Of a stretch of 32,414 bases of DNA, positions 19,833 through 29,326 are shown one piece after another (position 1 is the stretch's first letter; each line of letters opens with the position of its first letter). This DNA is from Elysia marginata (lineage: Eukaryota; Mollusca; Gastropoda; Plakobranchidae). The DNA lies in NCBI GenBank assembly GCA_019649035.1, contig BMAT01009188.1, positions 1 to 32,414 of the forward strand, in the 5' to 3' direction. Both the position numbers and the translations under genes were made by a program. The notes beneath the pieces are model-generated. The model was not told the origin of the DNA. It saw nothing but the letters and a program-made list of their open reading frames with translations, and did not search any database.

Positions 19833-22800
19833 ACTTGGATATCAGTACTCAAGAAGTCAAGCAGGCCACAACTCCAGAAGACTGCCTTGTCAAAGCAAGC
19901 TCTCCTCTTCCAATTGATTTATCAACAAACACTCCTTACCAACAAAAACCTTTATCAAAACAGCCTTTATCCCCAGAGGATGACACATTTAACGACCTTG
20001 CACCCATTCCTAGCACAAACATTGAAACAGATGAAGGCAATTTAATCACGCCAAGTCCAAACCTTGGAGAGGAAGTATCTGATGACTTTGAAGAACTGGA
20101 AATGGTTTCAGAAAGAGATGATTCTACAGAAGAACTAAGTGTACCAGAAAAACCTCGAACCGTGTCGGAAAATGTGTCACACCCCATCTTGGACAAAAGT
20201 AAAATAAATGATTTAACACCAAATAATATAACTGATGACTCTGAAACAAGATCTGCATCCCTGCCACAACTCTCAGACTCAACTGATCTTGACAAAGTAG
20301 AAACCACACAAGATCTAACAAAGGATGAACCAAGTACACAAGAGCTCTGTGAATCTAAACCGGGCGATGCTGATGATGGTGCAGATGTCTCCTTACAAGA
20401 CGGTCCAAACTTCAGGAGTCTGTCAGGGACCATGTCAGAATCTACCTCAACATTCAGTATGTCAACGATTGCGGAAGTTTCAGAAGAAGATTCTATTAGT
20501 TTATCAGAAACCTCCACACGACCTACATTAAGTAGAGACGACGTTGATGCTTTGCCGACTGAAACGGATTCCGATTCTTTACCAAAACAAGGTGAAGAAA
20601 CCTCAGAGAAACCTTCGACCGTTTTAACTCATGGGCGTACAAAAGAACATCCAGACTACAAGACAGTCCTTACATCATATGACAAAGAGAATGATGAGGT
20701 TGAGGATGATATTGCTGAAACTCCAGGCAGCCATGAACAGCATCCTACGGGGGAAGTGGACAGCTTGTCCACCAAGTCTCCCAGCCTGGTAAGCATTTCT
20801 GACAGAACCTCCTTGTATGGGTCTACGGTGAGCATCACTACAACTGATGATGTGTACACGGATGATGATATTGAGTCATCACGTCAAGGGTCTGTTCTTT
20901 CATCGATAGAGGAACTTGCACAACCATGTTCTGGTCCTCAAGATGCTGCCAAAATCTTTTCTAAACTTGCAGTTCCTTTGGATATTGAAAACAACCCAGC
21001 TATAGTTTTAGAACCAGAAAGTAATCAACCCTCCCCACACACATCTGAAATAATCCCCGAAATGGAAGGCATTGAGCATGTTGTTGACAACTCTGAACTT
21101 CTTGCTCCAAATTTAGCGGACACACCTAAATACAAAAGGGCACAAGATGCTCAACCCTTTGATATCCCAAGCATATCTGTAACAGATGACACATCTGAAG
21201 AAGTTGACTACCAAGACCATTCAACAGCTGCAGATAAAAAGCCCAGGGACAAATTGCAAAATGCAAAATCACTTTTGTCTTCTCTTGTTAGCATTGATGT
21301 AAATGTGAACGAAGGCAGAGCAGATAAAATCATTCGCAGACTTTCTAAAACCCCTGAGATGATATCTGTCACTCGCACTCTGAGAGAGAGCAGCCTCGTA
21401 CCAGATCAAGATGACGTCTGGTCATCAAGGCGAAGTTCTTTTTATGGGGAGTTTGATGAGATTGGTCCCATCGTTGAACATATACCATCTCCTGAAATGT
21501 TAAGAAGTCGCCGGCCATCTTTACGCCGAGACTCTGAGACGGTTATCAAGGAGACAGTGGTGAGCACGCCAGCTGTAGAGGTCCGTGCAGAGGAAACTGC
21601 TTACAGTGACCATGAGTCTGACTCTGATAGCGACTTAGAGGAAGGAGATGACACAATTATGCAAATCAATATCTCTTTTGAAGGTCTCAGACAGCGAATC
21701 ACCTCAGAGAAGGCGTCACGATCGGAAGAGAGAAGAAGGTCTGTATCATCAATGCTAGATTTCTCATCGCAACCTGAGGATGTTTTCCAGAGGTCTTTGT
21801 CAGAACCGTTCTCGCGCAGGTCATCTACAACACCCGTCAGCGACAGACTAGACAGTGTTGAAGAAAGTGTAGATCTGAGCGGAAGCTTCGGGCCTGATGA
21901 CTTCCAGATCCCTCAAGTGAATGTGGAGACCGAAGTCGAAGACACCACAGACGAGAATATTCAGGAGACAGTGCTGGAGGTGGCAGACAAAGTTTTTGTT
22001 ACTGTCCGGTCGGAAAAGCTGACAAATACAGTCTCAGACATCAGCATTAAGATTGCTGCCAGGGACTTAGCACCAGGTTTGTTCCAAGGAGGTAATTTCT
22101 TAGGTTTGCCAACCTTTACACCTGCAAGTGAAACCAAAAGAGGTCCCCAAGAAGCCAAAGACGAACCTCACGGGGCCACAAAAGAACCCCAGGAAGCCAA
22201 AGAGAAACATCTGGAGGCCCAAAAAGAACCTCAAGAAGCCAAAGACGAACCTCTGGAGGCCCAAAATGAACCCCAAGAAGCAATAGAGGAACCTAAGAAG
22301 ATAAAAAAGGAAATCCAAGAGACCAAAGACGAACCTCAGAAGGCCTCAAAAGAACCACAGGAGGCCAAAGACGAACCTCATGAAACCAAAAATGAAACCA
22401 TGGAAACCAAGGAGGAACTTCATGAGATAAAAAATGAACCTCAAGAAGCCAAAGAGGAACCTCAAGAGACTACAAAAGAACCACAGGGAGCCAAAGACGA
22501 ACCTCAGGAGACCAAAAGGGAAATCCAAGAAGCCAAAGAGGAACCCCAGGAGACCACAAAAGAACCTCAGGAAGCCAAAGACGAACCTCAGCAGGCCACA
22601 AAAGAACCCCAGGAGGCCAAAGACGAACCTCAAGAGACCACAAAAGAACCCCAGGAAGCCAAAGACGAACCTCAAGATACCACAAAAGAACCTCAGGAGA
22701 CCAAAAAGGAACCTCAGGAGACCAAAAGGGAAATCCAGGAAGGCGAAGACGAACCTACGGGGGTCAAAAAGGAACCTCAAGAAGTTGAAGATGAATCTCA

Positions 22801-23441
22801 AAAGGTCAAAGACGAACCTCTGGTATCAACAGCTACAACTTCAGATACCACCACCTTTGCTCTGCCAGAAACAGAAACTTTTGATACACAGAAAGCTATA
22901 TCTGAATCAGATAGTTTAAAAGGCCTCACTATTCTGGCAGGAGAAAATGAGTCGACCCAAATAGATTTTAAAGACGACAAAAAAGCAACTCTGGATATTG
23001 AAAAAGAAGATAGCCCAAGTATAATCAGTGAAAACATACGGGAAGAAGAAGAGGTAACACCGAGAAATGATGATAAAGCAGAGAGTCAACAGCCTACCCA
23101 AGAGGTCAAGGAAACTTCCAACTCTGTTGCATCAAAACAAAAAGAGACGGAAGTCAATGTCGAGGCTCCAGACTCCAAAGAGCAGTATTCCGATCTCTAT
23201 ACAGACAGTATAGATTTGGCTAAAGCCAATCTTAGTCAACCTCAAAGTTCAGACAATACACACAATACATACCAACATGAAGAAAGCCAACTTTCCATCA
23301 CGCCAGTGACTCAAAATATTGCACAATTGGATGAGACTGACAACACAATAACTTTTGATCAACCAGGAGAAAAAGATAACATTGACACATCTTTGCTTTG
23401 TGAGGAAGAGGAGAGCTTCTTTGACAGGGGTCGCACAGAAG
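19833..23441 (+). CDS. Exon k: giant 3609-nt exon; disordered, phospho-motif-rich and PEVK-like heptad segment
   Basis: Acceptor GGTTGGTCCAG at 19831-19832, donor GCACAGAAG then GTATTT at 23442, phase 1-1, 1203 codons. It begins DLDISTQEVKQATTPEDCLV. Approximate layout: residues 1-490 are Ser/Thr/Asp/Glu-rich and low-complexity; residues 500-665 carry six RRxS motifs (21335-21826) and an acidic run DSDSDLEEGDD; residues 690-760 are less repetitive, including VADKVFVTVRSEKLTNTVSD; residues 770-993 are 32 EPQExKx heptads (22142-22813); the rest is an acidic tail ending EEEESFFDRGRTE. No Ig, fibronectin or kinase domain was seen. It sits between Ig2 and Ig3, much as the large unique insert and PEVK spring interrupt the Ig array of titin. 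If the donor were ignored the frame would run on to a TAA at 23585-23587. The function as an extensible, phosphorylatable spring is inference. Confidence 0.97.
21335..21826 (+). other. Cluster of six RRxS basophilic-kinase motifs within exon k
   Basis: RRLS (21335-21346), RRSS (21428-21439), RRPS (21509-21520), RRDS (21524-21535), RRRS (21731-21742) and RRSS (21815-21826) all fall within 164 residues. Arg-Arg-x-Ser is the classic consensus of cAMP-dependent protein kinase and related AGC kinases. The surrounding sequence is Ser-rich and appears unstructured, with an acidic patch between the motifs. That these sites are phosphorylated is inference. Confidence 0.85.
22142..22813 (+). repeat. 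32 uninterrupted 21-bp coding repeats (heptad EPQExKx)
   Basis: Exactly 32 seven-residue units follow one another without insertion or deletion. Typical pairs are EPQEAKD and EPQETTK, so part of the array has a 14-residue (42-bp) higher-order period. Variant units (KHLEAQK, EPKKIKK, ETMETKE, EIQEGED) are scattered, most often toward the two ends, with the most uniform copies in the middle. Pro at the second position of most units argues against a coiled coil despite the seven-residue spacing. An extended, charge-rich PEVK-like chain is more likely. Confidence 0.97.
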
Positions 23442-23814
23442 GTATTTCCCTACACTTCCACTGGTCATTGTATCACTTAATCTCACAGCTATGCAAGTTT
23501 GCATCACGCTTGTGTTCGCAGCAAGCACACTGCATGCTGATCTCATTATTCTACGTAGTGTTATGTGACATACTTATTGTCCATTAACACACTTATCTTC
23601 TACATTGTCATTATACCGAGTATGCCAACGACGTGCATCTCCTGAAAGTTGGTAATAATCGTACACATTTTATTTCTTGTTTTCTCTTTCAGAGTACCGG
23701 TATGCTCATCATAAAAAAGTTTTTTTTTTAACTAAATTGTGATTACACTTGCTACTTACTACATGTTAAAGCTGAAAGCGACTAGATTTCTATGTTAGTT
23801 TTAATCATGTAGAG

Positions 23815-23877
23815 AAGCTTTAGTTGATCAGTACGGCATGGCCTCTCTGGAGCAGAGCTTTGCCCCCCTTTCTAAAG
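23815..23877 (+). CDS. Exon l: probable 63-nt cassette exon
   Basis: An acceptor at 23813-23814 (CATGTAGAG) and a donor TCTAAAG then GTAGGC enclose 21 codons in phase 1-1: EALVDQYGMASLEQSFAPLS then Lys. GC content is above its flanks. The AG two bases upstream (23811-23812) would run into a stop, so the second of the two adjacent AGs must be used. The pyrimidine tract is weak, which would suit regulated inclusion. Confidence 0.55.
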
Positions 23878-24756
23878 GTAGGCTGTTTTATCATTAGAAA
23901 GCTTTGACATGGCGCAGCATTGTTGATAGTAGAGTGAGATTTGAATGCTATAGGCAATGTAAACTGTCCAAAATCTTGGTCAAAAAGCTTTTTCATATTT
24001 TACAGCATCGCCTCTATAAGGCTAGATAAAATCGTCTAGTAGGCTACATGAATTGAAATGTAACCAAGGACGCTTTTAGTTATGTCATTTTGTTTCCTTT
24101 TTTTAAAAATTTGTTTTGAGCACACTCTAACCACTTTAGTTTTGGCAAGCTGTTTTATTTTTCCTATAATCTTTATTAATGTGTTGCTGATTTTTCTTAC
24201 AGATCTCTTATTAGACTAAAAATAATAGCTTTGGGCTTAAGAACTTCTGCCACCTTTTTTTTATAACCATGATCTTGGAAATTTCTGCAGCATACGTCTT
24301 TAAACTGTAAAAGGAAATGTCATGTTTATTTACGTTTGTAAATAATTCACCACAGTGGAATGAATGGTGTCCATTACTTGAGATGATAAAAGCACACTCT
24401 CACGTCGTCAATGTGCCCACAAAATATTTGCACTCCAAATGTTTATTATTAATCAGAATTAATATCAATGTGTCCTTTATTTAAATTGCATGAATAAATT
24501 ATTTCACTTATGTTCATAAAGCAATCAAAGTTTGTCTCATAAGTTGGTGTAATTTTTAAAGCAAAGCAACACAGAATCTTCAATGTACAGAATGGAAATT
24601 TCCCAGTAACTATGCCAATTATGTATCAGTATATTTTTTTTTAATATCATTGCTAGGTAGAGACCAAGTCTAATTAAAGATACAAAGTGGGGGAGGGGAA
24701 GGGGGCACTGGTATAAAATGGAAAATTTCTTTTTCATAAAATTCAATGAAAAATAC

Positions 24757-24782
24757 AAAAAAAAAAAAAAAAAAAAAAAAAA
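24757..24782 (+). repeat. Poly-A run (26 A)
   Basis: An uninterrupted A run followed by A-rich sequence. It may be the tail of a retroposed element on the + strand or simple slippage. No element body was recognised upstream. Confidence 0.9.
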
Positions 24783-25047
24783 CAACAAAAAACAAGGAAA
24801 CTAACAAAATAAATTTCAGAACTAAAAATACTTCAATTTCAAACATTCTGACCAAAAAAACGCGTTGTCTCTTTGGAAGTACCAAAATGACTGAGTTTAT
24901 ACCGTAAATTTCTATTTTGTCACACCAAAGTTTGCCAATGGTTTTAAATCTTTTGATCTCCACAGTAGCGCAAATGAACACATGTGTGTCACAGAAGGTT
25001 TGCCTATACAGTTGTACCAAACAAATTGATTTTTAATCTTTCCTCAG

Positions 25048-25101
25048 TTCTGGCAGAGAAAGAAGAATCTTTATCGGAGAAAGAGAAGCTCGTCACAGCA
25101 G
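25048..25101 (+). CDS. Exon m: 54-nt acidic/basic linker exon
   Basis: Acceptor TAATCTTTCCTCAG, donor ACAGCAG then GTTTGT, phase 1-1. It encodes VLAEKEESLSEKEKLVTA, a charged spacer in keeping with its neighbours. The donor is not ideal (GTTTGT), consistent with a small optional exon. Confidence 0.8.
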
Positions 25102-25838
25102 GTTTGTAAAGCAGAAACCAGCAAATATTAAACGTTATTTTCCTAATAAACAGAATGCATGCACCCTGAATATGTATACTTTCATTGGGAATGCATTTTG
25201 AGTGCAAATTATTGTTCTTTTTGGAAAACCTGTGGGCAAGAAAAATAATTTTGAACTCTAATCGCATTCCTGATTGTTGAGTTTCATGACAAAAAGTGTT
25301 TAAACTAATAAAGCCATTTTAAAAAAGCCAAGGGAAGGGCAAAAGCCGGATGTTGGCTGTTCTTTATGCAATGTGACCATGATATAAAAAAAAATGACAT
25401 TTCTCACATAAAAAGAGTGTAAAATAAATTTAGTTTACATGAAGTCCTAATTTTTAAAAAAATAGGTTTTGTCATGAAACATTTCAGGTTAACATTATCG
25501 TACCTTTTTAATTTAAGGTCTTTAACTCTATAAATCTAGTACTAAACCTTTGTAAAGACAGGTGCAAATATAAGGCAGTTACTAAACCACCACTAACCAA
25601 CCGGGTTATTTTTATAGACTTACATCAATGGCACACTGGAAGAAAAAGGTATAAATATGTACAAGTAACAAATAGGCTTACCGCCGACCACAGGGTTTTG
25701 AAATTAAAGTAAGTAGTGGTATGCATTACAGTTTTCTTCCTAAATTCAAAATAAAATTGGTTTGCTTTTTAGCTCAAGTGTGTGTTAATCTTTGCTCTGT
25801 TTATCGTTAGCCTTACATTTTTATTTACATCCCTGTAG
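25102..25838 (+). other. Intron m/n
   Basis: About 740 bases of AT-rich intron with nothing recognised. Confidence 0.8.
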
Positions 25839-25916
25839 AAATAGAGAAAGAAGAAATGTCCGATGAAGAAAAGAAAGAACTGTCTCCAATCCCTGTGGAG
25901 CAACCAGTTGTTGAAG
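25839..25916 (+). CDS. Exon n: 78-nt Lys/Glu linker exon
   Basis: Acceptor TTTACATCCCTGTAG, donor GTTGAAG then GTAATC, phase 1-1, 26 codons. It encodes EIEKEEMSDEEKKELSPIPV and then EQPVVE. The composition (Lys, Glu, Pro, Val) is PEVK-like. It follows exon m directly in the predicted transcript and precedes Ig3. Confidence 0.9.
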
Positions 25917-26113
25917 GTAATCTGAGAAAGATGATGGTTTTTGATAATTTCCATTAAAAACTGAACTGAATTCATTCAATGATATAATTTACTATGATTC
26001 CAACTAAAACCCTTGAAAAAAAAATTCTCATGATAATAATTTTTACGGGTATAGAAGATATCTCTCTGTTGTAAAGTCATGAGACTGCCTTCGGCGGTGA
26101 AGGACTCTAAACA

Positions 26114-26115
<2 letters not shown>

Positions 26116-26165
<50 letters not shown>

Positions 26166-26210
26166 TATAATTATTATTATTACATTATAATTATTATTAT
26201 TATTATTATT
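26116..26210 (+). repeat. Interrupted (TTA)n microsatellite
   Basis: About 15 uninterrupted TTA/ATT units, then interrupted copies containing TACTATTATAA and TACATTATAA. The upstream flank contains GACTGCCTTCGGCGGTGAAG, which has a GC content unlike the intron and may belong to a dispersed element. Confidence 0.9.
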
Positions 26211-26735
26211 TGTCATGACTGTACTATCACCACAGCATTTGTCATGACTGTATCATCGACTATATTCTTTCATTTTTTTCAAATTGCATGCACAATATTT
26301 TATTCTCAATAATCTGGGTTCTATAAATATTATTATATCATTTATTCATCCCTCTTGAAACTTGGGCATATTGCTGGGGTCACCAGCCCTCTAACCTTAA
26401 ACGCCTTGATCCTATTTTGTAATTTTATAAACTTTGTTAACAGAGATGACTCAGTTACTTAGTTTTATCCAGTTTTGTTCCTCATACATCCGTGCTATGG
26501 GCTTCAGATGGTTTTCCAAAAAAAAATTATTTTTTCAAACTCACAAAAACCATAGTTTTACCCATGCTTGTTTTGTAAAAAAATAAAAAAAGTTCTAGTT
26601 TTGAGGATCAATACTTCTGAATCAGAAGGTTAAAGGGCAAAGACAATTTAATTTTTGTGCATCTCACTAACAAATCCATTCTCCATATTTAGTGTGCTAA
26701 CACAGTGATGATACATCATGTAACACTTTTCTTTT

Positions 26736-26930
26736 CCTCCCACTTACTGGCTCTCCACTCTCTCTTTCTCTCTGTCACTCTCTCCTGCTCTCCCTTTCTC
26801 TCATAATCACTCTCCCTCAACTTTTTATACGCACCTTATCTTTTCCTCTTAGTCACTCACCTCTCCACTGCACTCCTCTCTGTCTCCCTGTCTGTCCAAC
26901 TCTCTCTCTCTCTGTGTCTCTGCCCGTTTT
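26736..26930 (+). repeat. CT-rich polypyrimidine tract
   Basis: Nearly 200 bases of CTCT/TCTC-rich sequence ending about 65 bases before the Ig3 acceptor. The Ig3 acceptor itself (CATCACTAG) has almost no local pyrimidine tract, so this distant tract could be used for splice-site recognition or be bound by polypyrimidine-binding proteins. Confidence 0.9.
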
Positions 26931-26994
26931 ATTCTATCAAGTAGAATATATATTATTTAATGTTGTAACCTGCTCACGGGTAATCCATCACTAG

Positions 26995-27172
26995 AAGTAC
27001 AAGATGAAAGGTTTGCCCCTGTGGTGAAGCGCACTCTCCAGGACATCAACTCCCACGATGGCGGCCAAGTTCGTCTTGAAGCCGAGATAGAAGGTCTGCC
27101 TTCTCCGACCATCACATGGTTTAAAGATGGCCAGGTTTTACATCCTTCCGAAGAGTTTGACATCGCTTACAG
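26995..27172 (+). CDS. Exon o: first half of Ig3 (I-set)
   Basis: It enters in phase 1 at CACTAG and leaves in phase 2 at TTACAG then GTATGT. The lead EVQDERFAPVVKRTLQDINS is followed by QVRLEAEIEGLPSPTITWFK. The C-strand Trp is present. The B-strand cysteine is Ala (LEAEI). The phase-2 split after AY (codon completed to Ser) is unique among the Ig introns here. Confidence 0.95.
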
Positions 27173-27517
27173 GTATGTAGGAATTAAGTTGTACAGTCTC
27201 GCCTGGATATTTGTAGCCTGGCAGAAATGAAATTGTACTTAGAATTATCCGAATTTTTAATTATGAATGGCCTATATAGTAAATAAAAAAAAGTAAAATT
27301 TTAAACCTAAATGGTTTTAAATTGAGAAATTCTTTGAATTATTTAATTTTTGGACCCAATTAGCCCACCAGCCGTCCTGTATTTCCTCTCCTATGGGCTT
27401 TGTCTTCCTGAGTGGGCCAATAATGCATCGTCTCTTCTATCAAGTTTTTTAAAATATTAATAGTTCTTTGTCTTGACATTTTTCTAAAAACTATTTTATT
27501 TTTTCTTGTCATCCCAG
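27173..27517 (+). other. Intron inside Ig3
   Basis: 345 bases of AT-rich intron. Nothing recognised. Confidence 0.9.
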
Positions 27518-27639
27518 TGAGGAGAAAGTTGCTTCTCTTTACATCCATGACGTTCTGCCTGAAGACGCAGGCACATACGTTGTTCAGGGAATCAATGAAC
27601 TGGGAACAGTCACATCAGAGGCAACACTGCATGTGGATG
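27518..27639 (+). CDS. Exon p: second half of Ig3 (I-set)
   Basis: Acceptor TTTTCTTGTCATCCCAG, donor GTGGATG then GTATGT. It enters in phase 2 and leaves in phase 1. It encodes the E-strand ASLYIHDVLPEDAGTY, then VVQGINELGTVTSEATLHVD. The DxGxY motif is intact, but the F-strand cysteine is Val, so Ig3 lacks both core cysteines. Confidence 0.96.
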
Positions 27640-27876
27640 GTATGTTTTTGTGCCCTTTTTTTAGTTTAATGGAGTTTGTTTTACCTATTCTCATAGAAGA
27701 CAACAGAAAACAAAACCAACTGTTCCTACAAAAAACTTAAACATGTGGCAAATCATTGTTTTGAAACACTGTCACAGTTGCAATTAAATAAATACTAGTT
27801 TTGCTGTTTTCTAAAGCTGCCCCCACCTCCCAGCCTCTTGAGCTCATAGAATATTAAACAGTAATAATATCCTCAG

Positions 27877-28016
27877 CTGCCGAAGTCAGTGATGTCTCGG
27901 TGGAAGAAATATCTGGTCTGGCCCCAACCTTCACGGTCAAGCCTGCTTTCCAGACAGTGGATGAGAATGAGACTGTGACCTTCACTGCCGTTGTTGAGGC
28001 TGTACCACAACCAGAG
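27877..28016 (+). CDS. Exon q: first half of Ig4 (I-set)
   Basis: Acceptor AATATCCTCAG, donor CCAGAG then GTAGGA. It enters in phase 1 and leaves in phase 0. A short spacer (AAEVSDVSVEEISGL) is followed by APTFTVKPAFQTVDENETVT and FTAVVEAVPQPE. The B-strand cysteine position holds Thr. The split falls just before the C-strand Trp. Confidence 0.96.
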
Positions 28017-28398
28017 GTAGGAACAGGTTCTTTTATTTCCTTATCAAAATAGTACGCTCATCATGTAGAACAGGTATTGTGCGTGAAGTTTAGAATGATA
28101 GAAAAACCTTACATTCGCCCATAAAAAATTGATTATAACCCTGTAAGCTTGTAATAAAATAATGTTAAAAAATACCTACGCGGAAAAGGATTTTATCAGT
28201 ACCAAGCTATCAACAACTTGTATGACAGGTGATCTTTTAATTAAAAATAAGTACTTCGCTGAAAAGTCTGTTACAAAATACACAACTTTTAAAAAATATC
28301 TTTTTGAATCATTTGAAACGTGAGCATGACACATTTAACAACCTAAAGAGAATGATTAAATGTTTACTAAACTAGATGTACGATTTTTTTCCCTCTAG
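28017..28398 (+). other. Intron inside Ig4
   Basis: About 380 bases of AT-rich intron ending in a strong T/C tract. Nothing else recognised. Confidence 0.9.
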
Positions 28399-28594
28399 AT
28401 TCTGTGGACCAAGGATAACAACCCAATCCCAGAGGACGACACCAGGTTTGTCACATCCGTGACCAAGGATGACACGTTTTATACAACTACGATGGAAGTC
28501 AAGGAAGCGACACTTCAGGACGCTGGTACCTACAAGGTCACTGCTTCTAACGACCTTGGAGACACAAGTGTTACAGTATCACTTATAGTCAACA
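28399..28594 (+). CDS. Exon r: second half of Ig4 (I-set)
   Basis: Acceptor TTTTTTTCCCTCTAG, donor GTCAACA then GTGAGT. It enters in phase 0 and leaves in phase 1. It encodes ILWTKDNNPIPEDDTRFVTS, the E-strand TTTMEVKEATLQDAGTY, and then KVTASNDLGDTSVTVSLIVN. The Trp and the DxGxY motif are intact; the F-strand cysteine is Val. Ig4 therefore has neither core cysteine. Confidence 0.97.
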
Positions 28595-29208
28595 GTGAGT
28601 TTGATAGTAACGAAAATGTTTTAGTGATAACTCCTTGTCTTCCGACCAATGCAAACGAGTCCGATGATGCAAATTTTACTTTACAAGGTGTTTATAATAG
28701 GGATGCCATTTTACAGGTATTTACTGTTTTTTAAACCCCAGAAGTTGAATGAAAACACAAATTTGAAAATGATTGATTCCATGAGCAATTACAATTCTGT
28801 GTTCCTAAAGAACACATTTTGTATAAAATCATTGACGTTGCAATATGGGGTTAGGATTTTTGGTTATTTTCAGAAAATTTGAGTAGCATCCCTGGCTTGT
28901 AAGGTCAAGCGAGTTACTTTTCTGATCTCCTAAATGATAAAAAAGAGCTTGAAGTTATCCTAATATTCTGAATAAATTCTTTCTAGTGATGATTTTGAAG
29001 CTCCTGTAGTTTTAGACCACTGAAATACACAATGATCTTCTGGAAAGTAGTTGTAAGCCGTTTGCTATACTTTAAACATGAACCTGAACTCCCTAATAGT
29101 TAAGGTTTTGGTTTTACTTAAATCTTACAAACAGTCTTTCTGTTAACTTCTTCGTTGATGATTCATGAAAGAAATTCCATCATACAATTTTTTCTTTTTG
29201 ATTCATAG
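28595..29208 (+). other. Intron r/s
   Basis: About 610 bases of AT-rich intron. An open stretch just after the donor (to about 28732) is intronic read-through without conserved content. Confidence 0.85.
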
Positions 29209-29326
29209 AAACTGAGGAAGAGAAGACCGACTTCAGAGATCAACTGTCCACTACAGAGTTTGAGATTCCAGACCGACCCGAAGAAGTCGAACAGAAAGAC
29301 TTTAGAGAGGTCTTACAAACAGAAGT
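29209..29326 (+). CDS. Exon s: linker with two DFRxxL motifs
   Basis: Acceptor TTTTTGATTCATAG, donor ACAGAAGT then GTAAGT. It enters in phase 1 and leaves in phase 2. The peptide includes EEEKTDFRDQLSTTEFEI and EEVEQKDFREVLQTE. The motifs DFRDQL (29229-29246) and DFREVL (29298-29315) are 23 residues apart. DFRxxL is the F-actin-binding motif defined in the N-terminus of vertebrate smooth-muscle myosin light chain kinase, and I recall it being reported in molluscan twitchin. Actin binding here is inference from the motif. Confidence 0.94.

Larger units (their letters stand above)
23442..25047 (+). other. Intron k/m region with a small exon candidate
   Basis: About 1.6 kb of AT-rich sequence around the small exon at 23815-23877. 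A very strong acceptor at 23691-23692 is followed by AGTACCG and a GT. A 7-nt exon there would break the phase, and reading on gives a stop after 17 codons. A 26-base A run (24757-24782) may be a retroposed tail or simple slippage. Confidence 0.65.
25917..26994 (+). other. Intron n/o with microsatellite and CT-rich tract
   Basis: About 1.1 kb holding an interrupted (TTA)n repeat at 26116-26210, a short direct repeat just after it (TGTCATGACTGTA at 26211 and 26240), and a 200-bp CT-rich tract at 26736-26930. No exon was seen. Confidence 0.8.

Noticed and set aside
19936..20517. Minus-strand 193-codon frame opposite exon k
   Set aside because: A Ser-rich shadow of the acidic + strand frame, with the same codon register effect.
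22346..22919. Long open frames inside the heptad array: minus strand (Phe/Leu/Gly-rich, 151 codons) and +2 frame (Lys/Arg/Pro-rich, 161 codons)
   Set aside because: The 21-bp unit has no stop in these frames, so all are open by repetition. The + strand frame joins the rest of exon k in phase at both ends.
23693..23745. Exon behind the strong acceptor TTTCTCTTTCAG at 23691-23692
   Set aside because: A 7-nt exon would leave phase 2, with no matching partner; reading on gives a stop after 17 codons.
26079..26312. + strand frame with poly-Tyr
   Set aside because: A translation of the TTA microsatellite.
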